A stretch of DNA of 9,818 nucleotides from an uncultured Xanthobacteraceae bacterium (GCA_955652195.1 CATPBC010000274.1:1-9818), one strand, 5' to 3'; counted from the stretch's first letter, positions 1 to 6,480 are shown. Notes: a model not told the origin generated them from the sequence alone. A program made the numbers and translations.

Positions 1-71
1 CCGGCGAGCGGAAAAACCGGAATGATCTCGGGAAGCGCGCTCGGCCCTTCGTAGATCGTGTTCATCGGCAT
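1..71 (-). CDS. LON peptidase substrate-binding-domain protein, N-terminal fragment (cut by window edge)
   Basis: Only the first 23 codons are inside the window. The reading frame opens at ATG 71 (a second in-frame ATG is at 65) and encodes a start ending in the string IIPVFPLA. This P-V-F-P-L pattern is typical of the beginning of the LON substrate-binding domain (N-terminal domain of Lon, also found as a stand-alone protein of about 220 residues). A good GGAG ribosome binding site lies at 78-81, six bases before ATG 71, which favours that start. The gene lies 96 nt downstream of the thioredoxin-TPR gene on the same strand. This arrangement is familiar in Rhizobiales, where the stand-alone LON-domain protein follows the thioredoxin. 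The stand-alone family lacks the ATPase and protease domains and has no well-defined function. Full-length Lon cannot be excluded from 23 codons alone, but the neighbourhood argues for the short form. Confidence 0.72.
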   Translation of the reverse strand, partial: MPMNTIYEGPSALPEIIPVFPLA

Positions 72-127
72 GTCGCACTCCACCCTGCGACGGCACCGAA
101 CTTCACGGCGTGGACACAACAATCTGA

Positions 128-158
128 GTATGATCGGTCTCGGAAATCATACGAGACC
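128..158 (-). promoter_or_regulatory. Two overlapping, mutually exclusive hairpins between thioredoxin and LON-domain genes
   Basis: On the plus strand, GGTCTCG (136-142) is the exact complement of CGAGACC (152-158), with a 9-nt loop. GTATGAT (128-134) is the exact complement of ATCATAC (146-152), with an 11-nt loop. The arms interleave, so only one of these 7-bp stems can form fully at a time. The site begins 9 nt past the thioredoxin stop and ends 47 nt before the ribosome binding site of the LON-domain gene. It has no T-tract, so it is not a classic intrinsic terminator. It could be a transcript-processing or stability element, an attenuator-like switch, or a DNA operator made of two dyads. 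The pairing is seen directly; the role is unknown. Confidence 0.45.
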
Positions 159-167
159 CGTCATGCT

Positions 168-1067
168 TTAGGCGAACAGGATCGACGACAGCCGCTTGCG
201 TCCTTCGATAGTGGCTTCATCGGTCGGGCCCCATGCGTCGAAAAACTGCACGAGTTGCTTGCGCGCAGCGTCATCGTTCCATTTGCGATCGCGTTTCACG
301 ATTGCGAGCAAATGTTCGAGCGCGTCAAGCCGGCGGCCTTTGCCGTTGAGCGCGAGCGCAAGATCGAACCGCGCCTGATGGTCGACCGGATTGGCGGCGA
401 CCTTCTGTTCAAGCTCGCCGATCGGTCCGACCGTCTTGGCCTGTTCGGCGAGTTCGAGCGCGGCGCGCGCCGCCGCCACTGCGGCGTCGCTTTGTTTGGC
501 GCTCGGAACCATCGTCAAGGTTTGCCGCGCTTTGTCGAGTGCGCCGGTCTGGACGTAGCAGCGCACCAGACCGGCAAGGGCCGGCACGTTCGAACTGTCC
601 TCGGCAAGGATTTGTGCATAGATGTCCGCCGCACCGGTGGCGTCACCGGCAGCGAGCGCGGCGTCGGCCGCCTCCAGCAGATCCTTCGCTTCGCCGCCGA
701 TGCGGTCTTTGGTCAACCGTTCCAGGAAAGCGACGACCTGGCTCTCCGGCAGCGCGCCCATGAAGCCATCGGCCGGCTGACCGTTGACGAAAGCAATCAC
801 CGCCGGGATCGACTGAATGCCCATCTGCCCCGGGATCGCCGGGTGCTTATCGATGTCCATCTTGACCAGCTTGACCTTGCCTTTGGCCGCCTTCACCGCC
901 TTTTCCAGAACAGGCGTCAGCTGCTTGCAAGGTCCGCACCATTCCGCCCAAAAATCGACCAGGACCGGTTGGCGCTTCGATTCTTCAATGACGTCTTTGA
1001 CAAAGGTTTGCGTAGTCGTGTCCTTGACCAACGCTTCCACAGTAGTCGTTCCGGCTGATTGCAACAT
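168..1067 (-). CDS. cnoX: CnoX/YbbN-type thioredoxin-TPR protein (chaperedoxin)
   Basis: This gene encodes a 299-residue two-part protein from ATG 1067. Residues about 10-120 form a thioredoxin domain with the intact active site WCGPC (residues 43-47, Cys44 and Cys47) and the cis-proline in QSIPA (Pro88). Residues about 123-190 and 215-299 are helical, alanine-rich TPR-like repeats. The family is CnoX/YbbN. The E. coli member lacks the first active-site cysteine and acts as a redox-triggered holdase, whereas the alphaproteobacterial members keep CxxC and can act as true thioredoxins. I infer a cytoplasmic role in protecting or repairing oxidised client proteins. A TTG codon at 1082 would add five residues. 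Neither start has a well-spaced ribosome binding site, since AGGA lies almost directly before ATG 1067. I prefer the ATG because relatives start at about this distance from the conserved KDTTTQTFVKDV block. The LON-domain gene follows and the tRNA-editing gene precedes, all on the same strand. Confidence 0.9.
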   Translation of the reverse strand: MLQSAGTTTVEALVKDTTTQTFVKDVIEESKRQPVLVDFWAEWCGPCKQLTPVLEKAVKAAKGKVKLVKMDIDKHPAIPGQMGIQSIPAVIAFVNGQPADGFMGALPESQVVAFLERLTKDRIGGEAKDLLEAADAALAAGDATGAADIYAQILAEDSSNVPALAGLVRCYVQTGALDKARQTLTMVPSAKQSDAAVAAARAALELAEQAKTVGPIGELEQKVAANPVDHQARFDLALALNGKGRRLDALEHLLAIVKRDRKWNDDAARKQLVQFFDAWGPTDEATIEGRKRLSSILFA

Positions 1068-1175
1068 GTCCTGTTCTGCCAAGCTTATCGGTTCTGCCCA
1101 AATCCTGTTTTGCGCAAGTTACCCGCGTTTCGCGACGGGCGCGCAAATGATCCTATTGCCCGATTAGATGGGAAG

Positions 1176-1202
1176 AAAACCCCTGAATGCAATCGGGTTT
1201 TT
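1176..1202. terminator. Possible bidirectional intrinsic terminator after the ProXp-ala gene
   Basis: AAAACCC (1176-1182) pairs with GGGTTTT (1195-1201) around a 12-nt loop, and a T follows on the plus strand. Read on the minus strand the stem follows the ProXp-ala stop codon immediately and continues into TTTTCTT. The stem is short and its base is A-T rich, so it is a weak terminator candidate. If it is leaky, the thioredoxin gene 135 nt further on could be read through from the same promoter. Confidence 0.38.
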
Positions 1203-1708
1203 CACTCCCGCGCGCCGGAAAGCGGCTCGATCCGGGGCGCATGACCGGTGGCCGCCAAGAACTTCAGGAGCCCCTCGCGCGAGATGCTCGTCGTCGCGGT
1301 ATTCACCAGTGGATGAAAATTCAACACGTCATGGGTCATCAGCGCGGCGTCGATGACAAGCGTCACGCGCGCTTGCTTGTCATTGATGACGGCAAAGGGC
1401 GTGACCGAACCCGGCGCAACGCCCAGCGTTTCCTGCATCAGCTCGGCCGAGCCGAACGAGAAGCGGCCCGACGCGCCGAGCACGCGGTGCAGCGAACGAA
1501 GTTCGATTGCCGCGTCTTCGGCCGCGACTACCAGATAGAGCGCGCCTTTCTTGTCGCGTAGGAACAGATTTTTGGTATGCCCGCCGGCGATCGCGCCACG
1601 CAATTCGCGGGCCTCCTCGACCGTAAACACCGCCGGATGGCGGACGGTCTTGTGGGCGATGCCCAGCGTGTCCAGATAGGCGAAGAGTTCGTCCGGCGTG
1701 CTGGGCAT
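1202..1708 (-). CDS. proXp-ala: Prolyl-tRNA editing protein, ProXp-ala / YbaK-like aminoacyl-tRNA deacylase
   Basis: This 168-residue protein belongs to the INS/YbaK superfamily of free-standing editing domains. The pattern HPAVFTVEEA (residues 24-33), the block GGHTKNLFLRDKKG (42-55) with the presumed catalytic Lys46, and the loop PGSVTPFAV (99-107) match ProXp-ala (also called PrdX or prolyl-tRNA-synthetase-associated domain). These enzymes hydrolyse Ala-tRNA(Pro) formed in error by prolyl-tRNA synthetase. They act in the cytoplasm and are common in alphaproteobacteria, whose ProRS often lacks its own editing insertion. The length is usual for the family. I start at ATG 1708, which has GAGG two to three bases before it and gives the conserved PDELFAYLDTLGI N-terminus. 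An in-frame TTG at 1759 would add 17 residues that look unlike the family and lie over a tandem duplication. The exact aminoacyl specificity (Ala versus Cys) is inferred from the ProXp-ala-like motifs. Confidence 0.9.
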   Translation of the reverse strand: MPSTPDELFAYLDTLGIAHKTVRHPAVFTVEEARELRGAIAGGHTKNLFLRDKKGALYLVVAAEDAAIELRSLHRVLGASGRFSFGSAELMQETLGVAPGSVTPFAVINDKQARVTLVIDAALMTHDVLNFHPLVNTATTSISREGLLKFLAATGHAPRIEPLSGARE

Positions 1709-1732
1709 TGCCTCGCTTGATAGTGCCGGACC

Positions 1733-1760
1733 GCCGCGGTTGCAAAGCCGCGGTTGCAAA
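1733..1760. repeat. Perfect 14-bp tandem duplication upstream of the ProXp-ala gene
   Basis: GCCGCGGTTGCAAA occurs twice, back to back, at 1733-1746 and 1747-1760, with no mismatch. It lies 25-52 bp upstream of the preferred ProXp-ala start, inside its presumed 5' leader or promoter. An exact repeat suggests a recent slippage duplication or a repeated protein-binding site. Confidence 0.85.
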
Positions 1761-1800
1761 GGAATGCGCTCTTTGGCATAGCTTGGCCACGCTGCCGGTC

Positions 1801-1822
1801 ATGCCTGGGTGATGCCCGGGTA
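1801..1822. repeat. Imperfect 11-bp tandem duplication between the ProXp-ala gene and tRNA-Gly
   Basis: ATGCCTGGGTG (1801-1811) is followed directly by ATGCCCGGGTA (1812-1822), matching at 9 of 11 positions. Just after it lies an A/T-rich string TAATATAGAT (1821-1830) that could serve as a -10 region for the tRNA on the plus strand or, read in reverse as TATATT, for the ProXp-ala gene. I could not find a convincing -35 box for either. Confidence 0.5.
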
Positions 1823-1851
1823 ATATAGATGACCGCCTTACCCTCTCGGAT

Positions 1852-1926
1852 GCGGGTGTAGCTCAGGGGTAGAGCACAACCTTGCCAAGGTTGGGGTCGA
1901 GGGTTCGAATCCCTTCGCCCGCTCCA
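1852..1926 (+). tRNA. tRNA-Gly (anticodon GCC)
   Basis: The sequence folds as a complete cloverleaf of 75 nt including an encoded CCA (1924-1926). The acceptor stem pairs 1852-1858 with 1916-1922 (one G-T pair). The D arm is GCTC/GAGC at 1861-1864 and 1872-1875. The anticodon stem is CAACC/GGTTG (1877-1881 and 1889-1893) around the loop TTGCCAA, with anticodon GCC at 1884-1886. The T arm is GAGGG/CCCTT flanking TTCGAAT. It decodes GGC (and GGU), the favoured glycine codons of a GC-rich genome. I see no clear terminator after it. The MFS transporter gene starts 58 nt later on the same strand, with no sign of an integrase or an attachment-site copy. Confidence 0.98.
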
Positions 1927-1984
1927 GAATCCTTAATTTGAACTGAGCCTCCCCCGTCACCACGTTGTGTGCCGGACGGCCGCG

Positions 1985-3217
1985 ATGTCGGGCGGGATGG
2001 ATGCCGTGACTGTCTGCACCGCAAACGAAAGTCGCCCGTCGTCGGCCGGGCGGGATGCATTCGCCTTCCTGCTGCTCTGGCTGTGCGGCGTGTGCCTGCG
2101 CATCACCGTGTTGGCGATACCGCCGGTGGTGCCACTGTTGCATGCCGACCTGCATCTGTCAGAAACGGACATCGGCTGGCTCTCCAGCCTGCCGCCGATG
2201 CTGTTCGCCTTGGCCGCGATTCCGGGCGCGGTTCTCATCGCGCGCTTCGGCATCGTTCCGGCGCTGGCGATCGGCCTCCTCCTCAATGCGGTCGGATCGA
2301 CCGCGCGCGCGGCGCTGCCCAATGCGGTCGCGCTTTACGCCACGACGATGGTCATGGCGGCCGGCGTGTCGATCATGCAGCCATCGCTGCCGCCGCTGGT
2401 GCGCGCCTGGTTTCCGCAGCGGATCGGCTTCGCTACCGCCGTCTATACCAACGGACTCCTCGCCGGCGAAACAATCGCCGTGGCGCTGACTATTCCGCTG
2501 GTGCTGCCGCTGATCGACAATAGCTGGCGGCTGAATTTTGTTGTCTGGTCGGTCCCGGTCTTTGCCACCGCTTTATTGGTGATCGCCTGCGCACCGCGCC
2601 CGCGCAGCGTCAATGGTATAGCCGCAGCCCGACGCCAGTGGTGGCCTGATTGGCGGCGGCCGCTGATCTGGCGGCTGGGCGCGATCCTCGGCAGCGTCAA
2701 TTCAATGTATTTTGTCACCAATGCCTTCCTGCCGGATTTTCTCACTGCCGCAGGCCGGCCCGATCTGATCTCAAGCGCGCTGACCGCGGAAAATTTCTGC
2801 CAGCTGCCGGCCTCGCTTGTCATGCTCGCTGTTGCCGGACGATTGGTGAAACAGCCGTGGGCCTATGTGGCCGCCGGCGCGCTGTCGTTCGTCAGTCTCG
2901 TGGGAATCATGACCGCAAATGGTGCATGGATCGTGGTCTGGGCTGGCCTGTTAGGCTTTGTCACCACCGCCATTCTTGTCTTGGGCCTGGCACTGCCCTC
3001 GGTGCTCAGCGCGCCCGACGACGTGCATCGCACCTCGGCCGGCATGTTCACGATCAGCTACAGCATCGCCATGGTGCTGTCGGTCGCCGCCGGCTGGCTG
3101 TGGGATCTCACCCACACGCCGATCGCCGCATTTGTGCCGGTGACGCTCTGCGCGCTGCTCGTCATTGCACTGGCCTCGACCGCCAATCACCCCGACCATC
3201 CGGCCAACGCAAGTTAG
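1985..3217 (+). CDS. MFS transporter, CynX/NimT-like
   Basis: This 410-residue inner-membrane protein has about 12 hydrophobic segments in two groups of six, split by a charged loop near residues 205-220 that contains PRPRS and RRQWWPDWRRP. Early motifs resemble the cyanate/2-nitroimidazole (CynX/NimT) branch of the major facilitator superfamily: RITVLAIPPVVPLL in helix 1, then SETDIGWLSSLPPMLFALAA leading into helix 2. The substrate cannot be told from sequence. Cyanate is only the family's founding example, and no cynS or cynT neighbour is present. I chose ATG 1985 because GGACGG lies five bases before it. An upstream GTG at 1967 and a downstream ATG at 1997 are also in frame, and the first 20 or so residues are not membrane-embedded, so the start is uncertain. 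The gene stands alone, following tRNA-Gly and facing the transpeptidase gene across a repeat-bearing gap. Confidence 0.88.
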   Translation: MSGGMDAVTVCTANESRPSSAGRDAFAFLLLWLCGVCLRITVLAIPPVVPLLHADLHLSETDIGWLSSLPPMLFALAAIPGAVLIARFGIVPALAIGLLLNAVGSTARAALPNAVALYATTMVMAAGVSIMQPSLPPLVRAWFPQRIGFATAVYTNGLLAGETIAVALTIPLVLPLIDNSWRLNFVVWSVPVFATALLVIACAPRPRSVNGIAAARRQWWPDWRRPLIWRLGAILGSVNSMYFVTNAFLPDFLTAAGRPDLISSALTAENFCQLPASLVMLAVAGRLVKQPWAYVAAGALSFVSLVGIMTANGAWIVVWAGLLGFVTTAILVLGLALPSVLSAPDDVHRTSAGMFTISYSIAMVLSVAAGWLWDLTHTPIAAFVPVTLCALLVIALASTANHPDHPANAS

Positions 3218-3229
3218 GCCGCCTGGTTT

Positions 3230-3253
3230 CGTCAGTGCGAGCGAAGCAATTCA
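3230..3253. repeat. Degenerate dispersed-repeat-like string just after the MFS stop
   Basis: The string GTCAGTGCGAGCGAAGCAAT at 3231-3250 resembles the TCATTGCGAGCGAAGCGAAG-type sequence that recurs between genes in many alphaproteobacteria. It begins 13 nt after the MFS stop. Only one arm is recognisable, and the match is from memory rather than a search, so it may be a decayed copy or chance. Confidence 0.35.
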
Positions 3254-3335
3254 ATGCCGGTCTCCCTGGCGCAGCGTAGCATGAAATGGTGCGCTGCTGA
3301 CCCGGGACCTTTGCAGGCGCGGAGTGTGGGACGAT

Positions 3336-3410
3336 CCCGGATCAGCGGTGCACCCATAGCGCGTCAAAGACGCGCGTGAACGCGCTACTGCGCGCTGCAC
3401 CGCGTCCGGG
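3336..3410. repeat. 75-bp palindromic intergenic element (REP/MITE-like)
   Basis: The outer arms are 3336-3352 and 3396-3410. They pair as CCCGGA plus GCGGTGCA against TGCACCGC plus TCCGGG, with a small internal mismatch (TCA against C). The interior holds a perfect hairpin GCGCGTC-AAA-GACGCGC at 3359-3375 and further overlapping GCGC dyads (GCGCGT-GA-ACGCGC at 3372-3385 and GCGC-TACT-GCGC at 3382-3393). The element lies between the convergent MFS and transpeptidase genes and ends 14 nt past the transpeptidase stop. It has no open reading frame of its own. The arm sequence resembles a GC-rich palindrome I associate with intergenic regions of Bradyrhizobium-like genomes. Whatever its origin, it could act as a transcription barrier or mRNA 3'-end stabiliser for both genes. 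Confidence 0.7.
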
Positions 3411-3424
3411 AAACGTACTGCAGA

Positions 3425-5197
3425 TCAAAATCCAACCGCGAGCGCGCCGCTTGTGCGCGGATCGGCGGCGCCGACAAAGCCTTCGGGCGTGACCATGATT
3501 GAATTCGCCGATGTGAACGGCCGCTGCACAACGACTTTGTCGCCACGCGCCTGCAACGCGGCGATCGCCTCCGCGGCAAGGCCAGGCTCGGCATAGACCT
3601 GATCCGGCATCCATTGGTCATGCACGCGCGGCGCCGCAACCGCCTGCGCGATATCCATGCCGCGATCGAGAACGTTGACGACGATTTGCAGCACCGCCGT
3701 GGTGATCCGGCTGCCGCCCGGCGAGCCGGTAATGACAAACGGCTTGCCATTCTTGAGTACGACGGTTGGTGTCATCGACGATAGCGGCCGCTTGCCTGGT
3801 CCGGGCTCGTTGGCTTCGGCGCCAAGCAGGCCAAACGCGTTCGGTGTATACGGTTTGGCGGCAAAATCATCGAGCTCGTTGTTGAGCAGAATGCCGGTGC
3901 CCTCGGCGACCAGGCCGACGCCATAGCTGAAATTGAGCGTATAGGTGTTGGCGACGGCGTTACCGAAACGGTCGATCACGGAAAAATGCGTCGTGTTGCG
4001 GCCCTCGGACTGCACCGTGCCGCCGGCGCGAATGTCTGCCGCCACGGTCGCCTGGACGGGATCGATACCGGCGCGCCAGCTGGCCGCGTAATCTTTAGAG
4101 GTCAAGAGCGCGACCGGGTTCTGCACGCGGTCCGGATCGCCGAGAAACAAGGCGCGATCGGCATACGCGCGCTTCATCGCTTCGATCAGCAAATGCAGGG
4201 CCTGCGCTTCGTCGGCGCGGGCGATATTTGCCAGATCGTAGCCTTCCAGGATGTTGAGCATCTCGATGAGCGCGACGCCGCCGGCGGACGGCGGCGCCAT
4301 CGAAACGACTTCATATCCGCGATAGGCGCCGCGCACCGGGATGCGCTCGATCGCTTGGTAGTCTTTCAAATCGTCGGCCGTCATGACCCCGCCGGCGCTC
4401 GCGACGGCGACGGCAATTTTCTCCGCGATCGGTCCTTTGTAGAACGCGCGCGGGCCATCACGCGCAATTGCTTGCAGCGAATCGGCAAGGTCCTGCTGCA
4501 CCAGGCGATCGCCGGGGCCGAGCACGCTGCCGTCCGCTTTGAGGAAAATCTTGGCCGATGCCGGCCAGCGCGACAGCCGCGCCAGCACATTAGGCAGCGA
4601 ATCCGCGGTATCGTCGCTGACCGCGATACCGTCTCGCGCCAGCGCGATCGCCGGCGCGATCAGTTCGGCGAGGCTGAATTTTCCCGAACCATATTTCTGT
4701 TCGGCCAAGGCCAGGCCCGCGACTGTACCCGGCACGCCGATGGCAAGCGCGGACTCGCGCGACTTGCGCGGATCGGCATTGTCGGAATCGTCCAAAAAGC
4801 TTTTAGCGTTGATGCTCCGCGGCGCGGTCTCGCGATAATCGATGGTCGTATCTGTGCCGTCGGCGAGGTGAATGACCATAAAGCCGCCGCCGCCGATATT
4901 GCCGGCGCGCGGATAGCTGACGGCGAGCGCAAAGCCGACAGCAACCGCGGCATCCACCGCATTGCCGCCCTTGGCGAGAACATCGGCGCCGATCCGGGCG
5001 GCGAGCGCCTCTTGCGCCACCACCATGCCACCATGCGCGATGACGCCTTGAGGATTGCGGATACCGCCGTCGGCGGCGCGCTCCTCGCCAAACGCGACAG
5101 GCGCGACAGGCGTGGCCAGCGATAGCGCCAAGAGCGCAATGATTGCAGCGAGCGCGAAGCACGTAACGCGTCGCGGCGCGATAATGTGTGGGTACAT
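3425..5197 (-). CDS. ggt: Gamma-glutamyltranspeptidase (glutathione hydrolase), exported proenzyme
   Basis: This 590-residue protein is close in length to E. coli GGT and matches it throughout. The N-terminus has RR, a hydrophobic run (about residues 11-29) and alanine/proline-rich sequence, a plausible Sec signal peptide, so the enzyme should act in the periplasm. The large-subunit part carries AGNIGGGGFMV (98-108) and YRETAP, whose Arg122 corresponds to the gamma-glutamyl-binding arginine. Self-cleavage is expected before Thr402 in NTTHFSV; this threonine becomes the nucleophile of the small subunit. The small subunit continues with ILLNNELDDF (436-445), PLSSM (471-475) and GSPGGSRI (491-498). 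The enzyme releases or transfers the gamma-glutamyl group of glutathione and related peptides. It starts 20 nt after the stop of the dehydrogenase gene on the same strand, which suggests co-transcription. No strong ribosome binding site precedes ATG 5197. Confidence 0.96.
   Translation of the reverse strand: MYPHIIAPRRVTCFALAAIIALLALSLATPVAPVAFGEERAADGGIRNPQGVIAHGGMVVAQEALAARIGADVLAKGGNAVDAAVAVGFALAVSYPRAGNIGGGGFMVIHLADGTDTTIDYRETAPRSINAKSFLDDSDNADPRKSRESALAIGVPGTVAGLALAEQKYGSGKFSLAELIAPAIALARDGIAVSDDTADSLPNVLARLSRWPASAKIFLKADGSVLGPGDRLVQQDLADSLQAIARDGPRAFYKGPIAEKIAVAVASAGGVMTADDLKDYQAIERIPVRGAYRGYEVVSMAPPSAGGVALIEMLNILEGYDLANIARADEAQALHLLIEAMKRAYADRALFLGDPDRVQNPVALLTSKDYAASWRAGIDPVQATVAADIRAGGTVQSEGRNTTHFSVIDRFGNAVANTYTLNFSYGVGLVAEGTGILLNNELDDFAAKPYTPNAFGLLGAEANEPGPGKRPLSSMTPTVVLKNGKPFVITGSPGGSRITTAVLQIVVNVLDRGMDIAQAVAAPRVHDQWMPDQVYAEPGLAAEAIAALQARGDKVVVQRPFTSANSIMVTPEGFVGAADPRTSGALAVGF
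5094..5111. repeat. Perfect 9-bp tandem duplication in the ggt signal-peptide region
   Basis: GCGACAGGC occurs twice in a row at 5094-5102 and 5103-5111. On the coding (minus) strand this gives the repeated residues P-V-A-P-V-A close to the end of the signal peptide. The unit is a multiple of three, so the reading frame is kept and only the segment length changes. Confidence 0.7.
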
Positions 5198-5217
5198 TGC
5201 TGGATTGACGCTCGGGC

Positions 5218-6219
5218 CTACAGCATCGACGGCAGAACGCGATCGGGCGGCCGATGGCCGTCGAGGAACGTCTTGATATTGACGATCACCTTTTCGCCCA
5301 TGTCGATGCGGCCTTCGAGCGTGGCCGACGCCAGATGCGGCAGCAAAACCACCTTGCCGGTGCGCGCCAGCTTGATCAGCTTGGGATTCACCGCCGGCTC
5401 ATGCTCGAACACGTCGAGCCCGGCGCCGGCAATGTGCTCGCCCTCGATCAAGCGCGCCAAGGCGTTCTCGTCGATCACCTCGCCGCGCGCGGTGTTGACG
5501 ATATAGGCTTCGGGACGGATCAGTTTGAGGCGGCGCGCCGAAAGCAAATGATATGTCGCCGGCGTGTGCGGACAGTTGATCGAGATGATGTCCATGCGCA
5601 CGAGCATCTGATCGAGGCTCTCCCAATAGGTCGCGTGCAAATTCTCCTCGATGTCCGGCGCGACACGGCGGCGGTCGTGATAATGAATTTTCAAGCCGAA
5701 CGCCTGGGCGCGGCGCGCCACCGCCTGGCCGATTCGGCCCAAACCGACAATGCCGAGCCGCTTGCCCCAGATGCGGTGACCCAGCATCCAGGTCGGGCTC
5801 CAGCCGGCCCATTCGCGGTCGCCGGTGAGCACCTGCGCGCCCTCGGCCAGTCGCCGCGGCACCGCCAGGATCAGCGCCATGGTCATATCGGCCGTATCCT
5901 CGGTCAGCACGCCGGGCGTGTTGGTTACGGTGATGCCGCGCTGAACGGCCGTCGCGACGTCGATATTGTCCACGCCGTTGCCGAAATTGGCGATGAGCTT
6001 GAGCCGCTCGCCCGATTGGCTGAGTACCGCGCGATCGATGTGATCGGTGACCGTCGGCACCAGGACATCGGCGGTTTTCACCACCTCCACCAACTGCGCT
6101 TGTGTCAGTGGCTTATCGTCGGGATTGAGGCGCGCGTCGAATAGTTCGCGCATGCGCATTTCGACGCTGTCGGGCAGCCGACGAGTGACTACGACCAGGA
6201 GCTTCTTGCCCGTCGGCAT
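5218..6219 (-). CDS. gyaR: D-2-hydroxyacid dehydrogenase, D-glycerate/hydroxypyruvate type
   Basis: This 333-residue NAD(P)-dependent oxidoreductase belongs to the D-isomer-specific 2-hydroxyacid dehydrogenase family. It has the nucleotide-binding motif VGLGRIG (Gly159, Gly161, Gly164). The catalytic set is Arg245 in NTARG, Glu274 in FEHEP and His295 in LPHLAS, with the spacing seen in phosphoglycerate dehydrogenase. ANFGNGVDNIDV (residues 78-89) and TNTPGVLTEDTADM (99-112) fit the glycerate dehydrogenase/glyoxylate reductase (GyaR) subgroup. It is therefore expected to interconvert hydroxypyruvate and D-glycerate, or reduce glyoxylate, in the cytoplasm; which substrate dominates cannot be read from sequence. 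ATG 6219 has a well-placed AAGAGG six bases upstream, part of a duplicated segment. The gene lies first in a probable two-gene operon with ggt, although no obvious pathway joins the two products. Confidence 0.92.
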   Translation of the reverse strand: MPTGKKLLVVVTRRLPDSVEMRMRELFDARLNPDDKPLTQAQLVEVVKTADVLVPTVTDHIDRAVLSQSGERLKLIANFGNGVDNIDVATAVQRGITVTNTPGVLTEDTADMTMALILAVPRRLAEGAQVLTGDREWAGWSPTWMLGHRIWGKRLGIVGLGRIGQAVARRAQAFGLKIHYHDRRRVAPDIEENLHATYWESLDQMLVRMDIISINCPHTPATYHLLSARRLKLIRPEAYIVNTARGEVIDENALARLIEGEHIAGAGLDVFEHEPAVNPKLIKLARTGKVVLLPHLASATLEGRIDMGEKVIVNIKTFLDGHRPPDRVLPSML

Positions 6220-6247
6220 TCACTGCCTCTTGCTCACTGCCTTTTGC
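6220..6247 (-). repeat. 14-bp tandem duplication containing the ribosome binding site of the dehydrogenase gene
   Basis: TCACTGCCTCTTGC (6220-6233) is followed directly by TCACTGCCTTTTGC (6234-6247), with one mismatch. On the minus strand the proximal copy supplies AAGAGG six bases before ATG 6219, and the distal copy supplies AAAAGG 14 bases further upstream. The start codon therefore sits behind two ribosome-binding-site-like motifs, only the nearer one correctly spaced. Confidence 0.75.
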
Positions 6248-6353
6248 GCCGGCTGGTAGGAACTTCAAATCCACCGCACTAGCGGCAAATTCAGCCCTGC
6301 AATTGAACGCTTTGCAACAGCCGTTTGCCCGTCCGCCGTTCAGGTCTCCTTAA

Positions 6354-6385
6354 CCCCGCTCGCCGAGACTGGAGCCGGGGAGCGG
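6354..6385 (+). other. GC-rich hairpin in the leader of the SH3-domain gene
   Basis: CCCCGCTC (6354-6361) can pair with GAGCCGGGG (6372-6380) with one bulged base. Its part CCGCTC (6356-6361) can instead pair with GAGCGG (6380-6385). The site lies about 100 nt before the SH3-domain gene, in the 261-bp gap between the divergent dehydrogenase and SH3 genes. There is no T-run, so a terminator is unlikely. I see no convincing promoter boxes in the rest of this gap. Confidence 0.25.
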
Positions 6386-6480
6386 TCCGTCAAAATCAGT
6401 AGCAGATGGCCGTACTCCCAGAAAGCGCGCCGGAGCGGCTGGCGCGCTTGCGGGCGATAGCGGGACCCAGGCGAATAGCG

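Noticed and set aside
255..1058. Long plus-strand open frame opposite the thioredoxin-TPR gene
   Set aside because: It is the antisense shadow of a recognised gene in GC-rich DNA; the product is arginine-rich and shows no family motif.
1852..1926. tRNA-Gly as an integration site for a mobile element
   Set aside because: There is no integrase and no repeat of the tRNA 3' end within the window. The next gene is a normal transporter with similar composition.
1967..1984. GTG at 1967 as the MFS start
   Set aside because: ATG 1985 has a better-spaced GGACGG and the extra six residues do not resemble a transporter N-terminus; the choice is still uncertain.
3986..5125. 379-codon plus-strand open frame opposite ggt
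   Set aside because: It mirrors the codon pattern of ggt, and its translation is rich in Arg, Asp and His with no recognisable domain. The ggt frame has all the catalytic motifs.
5254..6144. 296-codon plus-strand open frame opposite the dehydrogenase
   Set aside because: It is an antisense shadow of a gene with a complete Rossmann motif and catalytic triad.
6406..6480. ATG 6406 as the SH3-domain protein start
   Set aside because: It would place 25 mostly charged residues before the signal peptide; starts at 6481 or 6499 give a normal export signal.
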